From assembly GCA_016169945.1 (NCBI GenBank), contig JADLSH010000279.1, positions 2,542,001 to 2,606,000 on the forward strand: a stretch of 64,000 bases of DNA, given 5' to 3'. Position 1 is the first letter of the stretch. Each line of letters starts with the position of its first letter. The position numbers and the translations under genes were made by a program. Under the pieces are notes generated by a model that was given only the letters and a program-made list of their open reading frames with translations, was not told the DNA's origin and did not search any database. Source of the stretch: Trachythela sp. YZ-2020 (Eukaryota; Cnidaria; Anthozoa; Malacalcyonacea; Clavulariidae). Shown here in pieces: positions 44,091 through 55,600 of this stretch.

Positions 44091-44353
44091 CTGGCCAGCC
44101 AGACTGCAGAGTAGGGCAGTTTTCGACGAGATCTCGGGTGTGCAAGACATAAATTTAGGTGTGCAAGTGTGCAAACCAGCCTAAACTTTAGCCAAGTGTG
44201 CACTTAAGTTGGTGTTAATGTTTAAAACTGCCAATAATGCACAACAAATACAAGCTGTGTGGGCATAAATATAGTTGATCAAGTGTGCAAAGTCATTGGA
44301 CAAAAAAAATTCTTGAGTGTGCACTTGCCATACTCTGCAGTCTGGCTGGCCAG
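44091..44353. repeat. Inverted-repeat MITE near the ePHD 5' end
   Basis: CTGGCCAGCCAGACTGCAGA faces TCTGCAGTCTGGCTGGCCAG. The interior has repeated GTGTGCAAG. Confidence 0.82.
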
Positions 44354-45177
44354 TAGCCACCATTCCACAAGCGGGTGGATCTCAAATATCATAGATTTAC
44401 ATCATTGTTTTCAAAACGTTCCGGTTATAGTGCGTCCACACTTATCCGGTTTTTTTTTTGCGTTTTCAAAAGTTTCCGCTCTGGAGACCATTTTCAAAAG
44501 GTTGCGGTCACGTTTGTCTGTCTGGATTCTATAGCTTTACTGTTAAATTTTCAAAATATCGGGTGCACAAATCTCCAAACTCTCCAAGGATGTCCTGGCT
44601 GGACAGGGGATGACATTTGCATTTTGAAATGAAATATTTTAAACCTTTATAACTGCAAACTTTTAATTTAATTTTTGTATTCTAAGCAGTGATTGTAAAA
44701 ATATTCCAAGCTAACGTCAACAACAGGGGGCGCTTGATTATAAAAAAAGGATTAATTAATGGTTAGGCAGTTATTGTAATACCCTTCCGCAAGCAATTAT
44801 TTAATGAAAACATATAAACTAGTAAAATCACACGTGCAAATTGAAACTGCATTTTTACAAACAAATAACACGCACTTGGACAAAACTTTAATACGTACAC
44901 ATAGGTTAGATCTAGAACTATTAAAATTAGCTCATACCTGGTAAGATGCGATGCAAAATATCTATAAAATGTACATGAAAAGTGCAAATAAATTCGTACA
45001 GAAATTATATTAAAATTTGAGTTATTTGACGGACGAATTTTGAGGAAACGGGCCGGTGGTATCAATGGCCTGAGGTTTATCTATCTTGAGATTAAGTACT
45101 TTATGTAGGGAAAGGTGTGAAATCAGTGAGCTCAACGTATAACTGGAGTGATATGTTCAGTTTATGGACCTATAAAT
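44354..45177. other. Spacer between ePHD gene and SINE cluster
   Basis: No gene recognised. Short chance frames only. Confidence 0.4.
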
Positions 45178-45640
45178 ATGTTCAGTTATGTTCACTTTAT
45201 GGCCGCAGGCTCTGGGCCGCAGGTTCGATTCCTGCCGTCTAGAAATGTATATAAATTTGCGTTCAAATATTCCACCTGCAAACACCTACTACCATTAGTC
45301 CTATCCTCCGAGTCCTATCGAACGAGATGCCGAGAAAAAATCTTGATATTTACCCATACGTTATACTGGCATCACTACCATCATATATACACGAATTTGC
45401 GGTTAATGCTCAGCAACTGGACTCTGTAGCTCAGTTGGTTAGAGCGCTGCACCGGAATCACAGAGCTGCAGATCCGATTCCTGCCAGAGGGGCTAAGGTT
45501 GCATTTTTCGCAACTGCTCCTGCCTAGGTCTAGAAATGTACATAAATGCGTTCGAATATTCCACCTACAACACCTTCTACCATTAGTCCTATCGAACGAG
45601 ATGGGCCGAGAAAAAATATTGATATATTGAATAACAATCT
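45178..45640 (+). mobile_element. Two tandem copies of a tRNA-derived SINE
   Basis: The second copy keeps a tRNA-like head: box A TAGCTCAGTTGG at 45427-45438 and a weak box B GATCCGATTCC. The body TCTAGAAATGTACATAAATG..CGTTCGAATATTCCACCT follows. The first copy (45178-45385) retains only box B (GGTTCGATTCC) and the same body. A minus-strand copy is at 56560-56700. A real tRNA is excluded: the acceptor stem does not pair and the copies carry a shared SINE body. Confidence 0.75.
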
Positions 45641-46195
45641 ACAACATTTTTCAAAAACTCAAATAAATGGCCAAAACTCACCTAAAAGTAAAGGCTATTA
45701 ACTCTTTCATAACTTTTTGTCGACAAAAAGTAATGTAACCCCTTAAGACTCAAAAGTATAAAAGGTTATTACAACCCCTTCTTCACCTCGATTTACGTCG
45801 TTTTTGAAAAACAGAGAAAAAGTAGAGGCCCTGTTGATTTTTGAAAGTGACAGTTTTGAAAGTGTAAAATATTGGCCAAATATATATGCCCAGAAATTAG
45901 TATATCAAAAAGGCTATAATAATGTTGGACAATGTATCAATATTAATAATTTGCATTTAGAATAGATGCATATTTTAATAGCATGCAAATTGTTTTGTGT
46001 TAATGCGAATGCTGTATAAAATATTTTACGTGTACCTATCGCTGTCATGGTTTTAAAAGCCTGGTATAAAATACTACAAATTAAAGTACAATAAAGTCTT
46101 GAATGTTCTAAAGAACGCGATTTACAGCAAACTTCAGCTATCCTGTACTCATAGTGACTATACTGGCGTATACTGAATAGACATTCATTTCAAAG
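45641..46195. other. Upstream region of the MFSD6-like gene
   Basis: AT-rich, with no clear TATA box or repeat. With the 2.3 kb between 43858 and 46196 it forms the divergent upstream region of the ePHD and MFSD6-like genes. Confidence 0.4.
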
Positions 46196-47749
46196 ATGTA
46201 TTTGGAATTTGATAAAAATCATGGCTCGTCAACTTATCAACGCTTCCTGTTAACCCCAAAACTATTCGTGTTCTTTTATTCTTCAAGTCTCGGCTGCCTA
46301 ATGCCGTTTCTACCGATATATTTCCGTCTAAATGGCATGTCTGCGATCCAAACTGGTCTGCTGGTCGCAACAAGATACCTAATCCTATTTTGGTCTGCCC
46401 CTATGTTGTCATTTCTTGCAAGCAAGATGAACGCTCGGAAATGTGTCCTTGTATTGGCCGTCCTGTTTGGTGCTTTGGCTAACATGGCGTTCTTGTTTAC
46501 GGCAAAATATCAAGAAAAAACCAGACCGAACTGTGCTGAAATAAGTGGAACTTTAAACCAAAGTATGCTGATCAATTTGGGACCTACACACAATCGGCTT
46601 AATTACAGTATACATGTGGATCAAAAGCTCAACAGTGTTGACAAAAACAATTCAAGCATCTTCAATTCAAGCATCGAGCAAGAAATATTCAACACTATTG
46701 GCCTGAAATTTGATAAACAATTCCTAACATTTTTGGTGATAGTAGCTGTAGGCACTTTCATGTCTAGTCCAGCCAAACCACTTCATGAACTAGTAAGCTT
46801 GGCTATAATCAAAGAATACAAGGCAAGCTATAATATACAAAGGCTATGCAGCGTTGTCGGTTGGAGTATGATGTCATTGGTTGCAGCAGCGGTCGTCTGC
46901 AAGTTACCATGCAGTTTCAAGTTGTCGCAGAATGTGTTCGACTTACATTTTGGATTTCACCTTCTATTTGCGACAACAGCTCTAATATTTGCAGTGATCA
47001 TGATAGCACCAGCTCACAAAGTGACCGCCAAATTCAAATTCTGCCGAGTGCTCAAAGTTGCCTGCAAGAACCCGAATGTCATTGTAGCTATTTTTGCCAT
47101 GGCAATTCTTGGGACCGCCCAATCTGTTGTATCGAGTTACCTATTCTGGTACATACAGGACCTTGGGGGTAACGAGCTACATATGGGGTTAATTGTATTC
47201 GTATCTGGACTAGCCCAGATACCCCTATTATTCCTGACAAAATACCTGATACATTGGTTGGGCCATGGTTGGATGTTCTTCCTATCCATGTTTAGCTTTG
47301 CAACACGGTTCATGCTGTATACATACACAACCCAGCCGATGACGGTTATCCCAATAGAACTTCTCCACGCTCTAACATCAAGCTCGGTCTGGCTAACCTC
47401 GATGTCGCTTGCAGTTTTGGTCGCACCAATCGGCTTTGAGCGATCGATGCAGAATCTCTTCACCGCATCGTATTATGGGCTAGGAATGGGCGTCGGTGGG
47501 GCGTTATCATCCATCGCATACCAACTGTATGGTCCTGTCCTCGTGTTCGAGTGTGCCGCGGCAGTATGTGCAGTATATTCGCTTATTATGGCCTTGCTAC
47601 AGTGTCTGATATTGCCACCAGATGAGAACCATGCATTTCCAATAAACGGGGACTATTATAAAGCTGGTGCCGGCAGTAACAACCAATCGGATTGGTTACT
47701 TGATGCATTGAATGCTGAAGAAGAGGAAATTCATTATTCGAGATCATGA
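46196..47749 (+). CDS. MFSD6-like major facilitator superfamily transporter, intronless
   Basis: One uninterrupted frame of 517 residues encodes a polytopic membrane protein. Hydrophobic segments begin near residues 22 (FVFFYSSSLGCLMPFLPIYF), 52, 80, 175 and 216 and continue to about 480, giving roughly 12 in all. After the first helix comes LNGMSAIQTGLLVATRYLI, the conserved MFSD6/MFS_1_like loop and second helix. A large loop at about 105-170 carries several Asn-x-Ser/Thr sites and is probably extracytosolic. The C-terminus is acidic (EEEEIHYSRS). The substrate is unknown. Its lack of introns is unlike its neighbours; it may be a retrocopy or a lineage-specific intronless gene. It converges on SNX8 downstream and diverges from the ePHD gene upstream. 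Confidence 0.85.
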   Translation: MYLEFDKNHGSSTYQRFLLTPKLFVFFYSSSLGCLMPFLPIYFRLNGMSAIQTGLLVATRYLILFWSAPMLSFLASKMNARKCVLVLAVLFGALANMAFLFTAKYQEKTRPNCAEISGTLNQSMLINLGPTHNRLNYSIHVDQKLNSVDKNNSSIFNSSIEQEIFNTIGLKFDKQFLTFLVIVAVGTFMSSPAKPLHELVSLAIIKEYKASYNIQRLCSVVGWSMMSLVAAAVVCKLPCSFKLSQNVFDLHFGFHLLFATTALIFAVIMIAPAHKVTAKFKFCRVLKVACKNPNVIVAIFAMAILGTAQSVVSSYLFWYIQDLGGNELHMGLIVFVSGLAQIPLLFLTKYLIHWLGHGWMFFLSMFSFATRFMLYTYTTQPMTVIPIELLHALTSSSVWLTSMSLAVLVAPIGFERSMQNLFTASYYGLGMGVGGALSSIAYQLYGPVLVFECAAAVCAVYSLIMALLQCLILPPDENHAFPINGDYYKAGAGSNNQSDWLLDALNAEEEEIHYSRS

Positions 47750-49693
47750 ACCCAACATATTAGCTAGACTTGCTCTTTTTCCTAGTTCTGTGTTTACAGT
47801 ATAGTGTGTATAATCAATAATAGTAGTTTCGTCCAGCCATAATTCTGTGATCGGAATGTTCCATAGTCACTCATTGTCTTGACTTGAATTAATACTTATG
47901 CGAAGGGGGCCCATACCGAATACATAATGCCAGCCTGCAGGCAGGTTCACTTTAGGGTGGTGGAACAAGAAAGCACCTGCCTGCAGGCTAAGATATTACT
48001 AGAAATTTAGAATATATTTGGACAGGGTATAAAATTAGATAGCATTAAACAGTAGAATAATATAATTATTATAAGTATCCTGGGATAACTAGCATATATT
48101 TATAGTAGCATATTATTTAGTGTGTGTTAATTTGGCAAGAACAAAGATTTTGTGAAGTTGGTTTAGCTAAAATCTGTGACCTACTGACTTTAAAACATTA
48201 ATGGTGGATAAAATTTCTGATAAGTTAGACTTACTTTAACCCTGCTTATTTCTGATAATAGCTGCACCTATTCATTATTTTCACCATTATCAATTCCCAG
48301 ACCAATAAAGTCGGTGCCCAATTAATAATAGCCACATGACCCCTAAGCCCCCTCCCCTCCTCCAGGCAGAGGTTCCTACCCCACTGCTCTTGTCTAGTTG
48401 TGTGGAATTTCTGAAACCTTTTACATAATATATTCAATGGTTAATAAAGGTTTAACATTTTAAAAATTTCTTTGATCAAAGTATGTTAATTTTGTTTTAA
48501 TCAAATGGTTTTAATTCAAAGACACAATTCAAATTAAGAATCTGATGCAGAAGCCCCCCCCCTTTCTAAATCGTCCTCCCCAACCCTTTTACCAATGTCC
48601 CTACTTTTTCAAAACTTTCAACCCCCCCCCTTCTTTTCGAGACGGTTTATCCCCCTTTAAGAAGGGGGAGGGGTTTGAACCATGACTTTTCGGTTATAAT
48701 TTCATGTTTTGCACACAATAGGGTCGTAGAATAGGAAATGACTAGAAGGGCCACTTGAGGCCGAAACTTTGAAGTTTTTGATGCTGCGCATGTCGTATTA
48801 CGCATGTTCATTACCATTATTGATTATTCTAGCCAGTCAATTGCATTTTCTGGCCAATAAACACGCTGAACTGGCTGGTCCGCCATTATTCTGGCCAGAA
48901 AACTGGTCATTTCCTACATCAAAGAGAAATATATTCGTGTGCGAAACACGAGGATGTTATCAAACTCCAAGTGTCAACCCGCCTAAAAATCTTAACTTTT
49001 CATTCGTTATATTAATTTCGATTATTTTAAAAGAGTGTTTTAGAAACTCGAGTAAATCAATTTTAGATGATGTTATACTCTGAGTAGCCCCACAATGGGA
49101 AGGTGAAAAATTGTTTGACCGCGATGGGAATCGACCGTGACCTCAACAATCATTAGATTTATGATCACAAGATATATACAGATATCGAAGGAACTAGACT
49201 AAGTTCCAAAATATCACATACTCAAACCGACTTGACCTTGCAGCTCATGTGGTAGAGCCGAAGAGGATTGGAATATCAAACCAAAGGTAACGGGATTCGA
49301 TTCCTACTGCGGTAAGCAATATTTCAGCTTGTCCAGTGCGGAGCCATTCAAAATCTAAAAAAAATTATCAAAATCGTTTATAAAAACACAAACTTTGCTC
49401 GTGTTCATCCAGACGTATCATCCGTACCTAGTATAAATCTGGTTTTCATTTTAAAATATCTTCTATTTTATCTTTGATTCATTTAATCCTCTGACTGAGG
49501 TATGCAGTCTTATTGCAAACACGCTACATGTAGCCTGTCCAATGCGTTGTATTTTGGAGCCTCGGACAGGCTTTGTCTTATATTACTTCTATAAAGCCTA
49601 ATCATCTGTATATAGAATCTAATTGCTATAAGATGCTAATAATTTTGTGGGCAAAAACCCTAAACTATTCAAAATTCAACTATCATTTCAAAT
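47750..49693. other. Convergent region between MFSD6-like and SNX8
   Basis: Contains a short palindrome AGCCTGCAGGCAGGT / ACCTGCCTGCAGGCT (47931-47990), C-rich runs near 48556-48660, AATAAA at 48443 and a tRNA-like SINE remnant at about 49245-49320 (GCAGCTCATGTGGTAGAGC, GGATTCGATTCC). No gene. Confidence 0.5.
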
Positions 49694-52600
49694 TCATACT
49701 GGCGATGCTGGCGGTGAAACTGGTTCATCCGGATTGATAAGCAGGTTTTCTGCGTGTGATACCATCGCTTGCCATACACTTGTTAACTGGAAAGTAACAA
49801 ATTAAAGTGTTATTAAAGTGGTCAATTAATTCAATTTTGCCACAGAAAATGTCTCATGGTTTGCCCACCTTCAGGAAACATGGTCAGGAAACAATGTTTC
49901 ATGGCTTGTCCACCTTCGGGAAACATGGCTAGGAAACAATGTTTCCTGGTTTGTCCACCTTCGGGAAACATGGCTAGGAAACAATGTTTCCTGGTTTGAC
50001 CACCTTCGGGAAACATGGCTAGGAAACAACGTTTCCTGATTTGTCCACCTTTGGTAAACATGGCTAGGAAACAATGTTTCTTGGTTTGCCCACCTTCGGG
50101 AAACATGGCTAGGAAACAATGTTTCCTGGTTTGCCCACCTTCGGGAAACATGGCTAGGAAACAATGTTTCATGGTTTGTCCACCTTTGTGAAACATGGCT
50201 AGGAAACAATGTTTCCTGGTTTGTCCACCTTTGTGGAACATGGCTAGGAAACAATGTTTCCTGGTTTGCCCACCTTTGTGAAACATGGCTAGGAAACAAT
50301 GTTTCCTGGTTTGTCCACCTTCGGGAAACATGGCTAGGAAACAATGTTTCATGGTTTGTCCACCTTCGAGAAACATGGCTAGGAAACAATGTTTCCTGGT
50401 TTGTCCACCTTCAGGAAACATGGCTAGGAAACAATGTTTCCTGGTTTGTCCACCTTCAGGAAACATGGCTAGGAAACAATGTTTCCTGGTTTGTCCACCT
50501 TCAGGAAACATGGCTAGGAAACAATGTTTCCTGGTTTGTCCACCTTCAGGAAACATGGCTAGGAAACAATGTTTCCTGGTTTGTCCACCTTCGGGAAACA
50601 TGGCTAGGAAACAATGTTTCCTGGTTTGCCCACCTTCAGGAAACATGGCTAGGAAACAATGTTTCCTGGTTTGCCCACCTTCGGGAAACATGGCTAGGAA
50701 ACAATGTTTCATGGTTTGTCCACCTTCGGGAAACATGGCTAGGAAACAATGTTTCCTGGTTTGTCCACCTTCGGGAAACATGGCTAGGAAACAATGTTTC
50801 CTGGTTTGTCCACCTTCGGGAAACATGGCTAGAAAACAATGTTTCCTGGTTTGCTCACCTTCGGGAAACATGGCTAGGAAAGAATGTTTCCTAATTTTCC
50901 CTGCGCTTAGAAAAACATGTACGCATCTTACCCCTTCATGTTCGACGACTTGTGACGCGACCATAGACTTGAGTGCAACATGAAGTATATTTAGATTTGC
51001 GTGAAGTAGCTGCGTTTCTAACTGAGCACAATGGAGCGAGAAGAAATTTCGTGTTTCCATGTTGGAGATTTCATTTTCCTGTTGTACTATTCGGGTCTCC
51101 AGTTCGTCAATGGCGGAGTGTTCCTGGCCCCTGGCTTGCGCGTGGATCTGACGTTTCTTAATTTGCTGCATTTTCTGCAAGGCGTGTTGGTGGTCCTTCA
51201 ACACACCACTTTCCAATCGCTTGCATAACTCCTGCAAGATATGCCATACAAATTCTCAAACTCATAAATCATTACTTAAAGTGTAGTGAATACGTTTGCC
51301 TGCGGTTTGCAAACTACATGACATAAATTAACCATCCCCCCACCACGAATATGGCTCCGCTATAAATACATCAAACCGTGCTCTAAAGCTTGTGGTATAC
51401 GGATCTATTATAACCAATAAAATGAAATATTTCATTATGGGGTTATGGAAATTTTTGAAAGTGTCCTCAGGCGGTCAATTTTGGAATAAGAAATATGGCA
51501 TAAGATTTGAAAGATCCGGTCTGGTAGAGAATTTTGACAATTTCCAATATGCCAGTGCACCCATGACCTTCTGAATCACCTAACCTGGTTATTGCAGATG
51601 CCAATATTTGACGCCCGTACAGTTGTCTGATTTGAAAGTTTAAACAGACCTTCGCTGTTATACAGAAAACAACGCTAAAGGCTAGTTCTCATATGTCGCA
51701 AGAGTCGGCGATGTCCATTGTCGGTGGTCATTGGTGTGTAAAATGCTTTGTCTGAGGGCAGAGAATACAATAGATCGCCGACCATCGGCGACATATGAGA
51801 ACCAGGCCTTAAGCCTTCATTCATCGGCGACAGTCGGCGATGCTCTTGCAGTGCCATTGTTTTTGATCATTGATGAGTAAAATACTTTGTCTACAATGCA
51901 TCGCCGACTGTCGCCGGGCTTTAGAGAATATCGCACACATCGCAGAAAGAGGTTGTTCTCGCGCCCTTGACGACATAACTTACTGGGACACACAATACCT
52001 TATAAGCTGACGTTACGTCCAGAAAGTACGCCAAATGCTCGGCCGAGTTGTCTTCATCTAACATATACTACGAAAAGAAAAGTTGACATATTAAAGAATG
52101 ATGAATTTATTCGGGAGCAAATCTGCGATGAACAAGTGCTGCATTTAGGGGGAATGGCAGTGGTGGAAAAAATAGCGAGCGCCCCTCGCGGAAGATTTTA
52201 TAAAGCTGCAGAAAATATATTTGGTTGAAGATTAATAACTTGAAAATTTAAAAGAAGTCCTACAATAAGACATGTGCCTCATTATAGACCCAACAACTCA
52301 TCAATTGACCGGCGTCATTCCTTAAATCTAAAACCATGCTCAGTAAACATTACGTATGGGGACAATGGCTAGGTTTAGCGCCAGCATAGTTTTGACAGAG
52401 CTACATTTAACTCTACTAGTCTGCAGGAAATTTTATCTTAAGTTTGTGCTCACAGGAAGAAAATGATTTTTTCCACCCCTTGGGAGTTTGTTATGTTTAC
52501 CACTCTGAGGTGGACGGAAAGCCTTAACAGGTTTTGAAACCCAATTGACAAAGGTTCCGAGGGTTAGTTAGATAGTTTATTAAAAAATACACATTGCAGC

Positions 52601-55600
52601 TTAGAAGCTGAATTGCGTGCGAGAATAATTCTTCAGGAGTACCCTTTGATTCTGGAATTTCCTAGGGGTAAATGTTTTGAGCTTGGAATTCTTCAGGGGT
52701 GAGGGTTTTTGAGCTTGGAATTCCTCAAGGGTATAACTATGAAAAACATGTACCCTTGGAAGGTTAGTGCCTAAGGGTCAGTTTTTAGCCGGAGTACCCG
52801 GAGAAAAACCCTCGAAGCACAGGAGAGAACCAACCAATCTCTACTTACATGAGTTTATCAAGCACAACCTAAGTAAATCCCTGCTCTCGACCTGCTGTAT
52901 AGCCGGCTTAACTCAGAGGTAAGGGGCAGCGCGTTAACCGCATCTGCCACCCGTAACTCTTATCCACCATCTAGTTGCACATACATTACGATACAGTTAA
53001 AAATCCTACAACAGACAACAGCTTTCACACTATAAAAACACGCTGGTTACTTTTAATCCGAATGGGGTTAAATTCTAACCAGGTGCTTGGTTGTATTTCA
53101 CCCTAACTCTCGGTGGTTTTGAGAGTGTTGTAACAGTATTGTTCCAACTGATCATGCAAGAAACATTGGGGTGATTTTTGATGAAATTATGTCTCACAGA
53201 AAGCATATACAAACAGTTGTCAAATCGTCATTCCATCAATTACGGAATATTGCTAAGATCCGGAAATATGTATCAGTGGAAATTATTAAAACTTTGGTGA
53301 TGACCTTGGTCATTTCGAAGATCGACAATTGTAATTCGCTGTCATAATCGCTGATGTTTGGTTTACCTAATTACTTGATATCAAAGTTGCAAAATGTCCA
53401 GAATGCCGCAGCCCGTGTCATAGTTGGAGCACGAAAATATGATCATATTACGCCCGTTTTAAAAGAACTACATTGGCTGCCTATTGAACTGAGAATAGTA
53501 TTTAAAATCAATTTACTGACTTATAAATGCTTATATAATTTAGCACCCAAGTACCTAAGTGATCTGCTGGTGGTGTATAGTCCTGGTCGAACTTTGCGTT
53601 CTAATGTGAATATGAAGTTAGAGACACAGAAATACAATACTGCTAATTATGGCCTGAGAGCTTTCTCTATACGTGCACCTAGACTTTGGAATGATCTACC
53701 GAACTTTGTAAGATTAACACCAAGTGTACAGGTTTTTAAATCTAGATTGAAAACACACTTGTTTAAATCTTATTTCTGTTCTTAAATTAATAGTCTGGAT
53801 GTACATATTTTATTAATAGTTTTAACAGATTTGTATTTTTTAGTGATTGATGTAGTAGCTGTAATTCTTCTTACTTCTTCTTCTAGTTGAATTATATACC
53901 ATTGTAAAGCGCATAGATCTTTCTCTATTATGCGACATATAAATTTTCTATAATAATAATAATAATATTGTTCACAGACTCCTGCCCCCACCGCTACAAA
54001 TAGTCACCATCAACACTGCATTCTGAAATTCTCATGATTTTCGCCAAACTTACGGTGGTGGCTGGAGGGTCTACCCCCTAAATAATCTAACCCCCCTCTA
54101 TCAGCCACTGTACCTGTTTAGCGGCAGCTTCTGACGCTTTCTCAAAATGAACAGATAACCCTTTAAATCCTTGTTTCAAGTTGCTCCAGTTTGTGTTTGT
54201 ACCACATGCCCACGAAGATGTCGGCGTTTTATCATTACTTAAATTACTGTAAGTAAGAAAGATACAAAGGACGATTTAGACACTTGCAGCTACTGGGAAA
54301 TAGTTGCAGTCAAGGCATATTTTAACATATAAACTGGTGGGTCAAATGGCTCACCAGGCCCTACAAGTGGCCCACCACTAACAGACAATTGGTCCACCAC
54401 TAACAGACAATTGGCCCACCACTGCTTGGACCCTCGTAGCATCATTCCTTACATTCTGGCAAATGCAAACAGTACAAGGTGATCTTTAATGCATAGTGGA
54501 ACACATCTATTTTTTTTACTTTTAGGTCAATTACACCTATTCTATATTACAGGTAACTTATTCTATATTACTGTACACTATAGCCCATATTAGACTACAT
54601 TAAAGACTAGACAACCAGACAATAGAGTACACATGCACTGCTTTAAATACTGAAAGAGTCGTGAGACTATCACAAATAGTAAATATAGTATCAGACTATT
54701 GAGCATTCCTTTGGTGCCCATACTTCCGCTGTACAATCGCATTTCAATCATTCAATGAGTTCAGGAAGCATTCGATATTACGCAATCGTACTCAGGGCTG
54801 AGGGTCCTAATCTTAGTTTCGGCCCACCACTGTAAATTCATTAAAATACGCCTTGGTTGCAGTAGTAAATATTCCTTTCACAAACTGCTTCCAGTTTGCC
54901 TGTCCCCCCCCCCCCCGCTCTTCGCGTTGGACCAAAATTTCAAACTACGCTTTTATCAGTTGAAAGTCATTGTTTTGATGAAAGAAAAGCTTCTTGACCA
55001 GTTCCAGAACGTTTGAAATAATTTTTTGGGAAAAATTTGAAATTTCGAGAAATAAGTCGAAAACCAAAGGGACATTTTACCAAAATTTTCAGATTTTTAA
55101 AAACATGCTTTTATCAGTTGAGAGTCATTGTTTTGATGAAAGAAAAGGTATATGACCAGTAGTTTGGGGGCAAATGTTGAACTTTTGAAAAATAAGTCGA
55201 AAACCAAAAGTGGGACCACAAACTTCCGGGTACTCGAACACGTGGTGCCAGTGTAGGTAGAGTCTAACGAAGATTCGGCGGTGGAGTAGGATAAAACTAC
55301 CTGAAAAATACAATAAGAACTTCGACGTTTCGAGCGAAGGCCCTTCGTCTGGAAGTTAGTAATTCAAATATTAAGTCAAATATTCAGACAGTTCGTCGCT
55401 ACTAACTTCCAGACGAAGGGCCTTCGCTCGAAACGTCGAAGTTCTTATTGTATTTTTCAGGTAGTTTATCCTGCTCCACCGCCGAAGCTTCATATACATA
55501 ACAGGTTAAGTTAGTTAATCATAACAGTCATACTGTATTGCTTACTTCAACTGTTTGGCCATGTCTAACATGTCAGATGCATAATCTAGAAAATAAAGTA

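Noticed and set aside
45420..45500. tRNA gene
   Set aside because: Box A is good, but box B is degenerate, the acceptor stem does not pair, and the sequence continues into a repeat body shared with other copies: a SINE.
50285..50983. 232-codon + strand frame of CPPSGNMARKQCFLV repeats
   Set aside because: It is the antisense reading of the SNX8-intron minisatellite; a 45-bp period keeps any stop-free frame open. It has no start context, splice signals or domain.
49831..51237. 468-codon minus frame as a single gene
   Set aside because: Only its first 100 codons (50932-51231) are a real SNX8 exon; the rest is intron. The donor GTAAGA and the next exon fit SNX8 far better.
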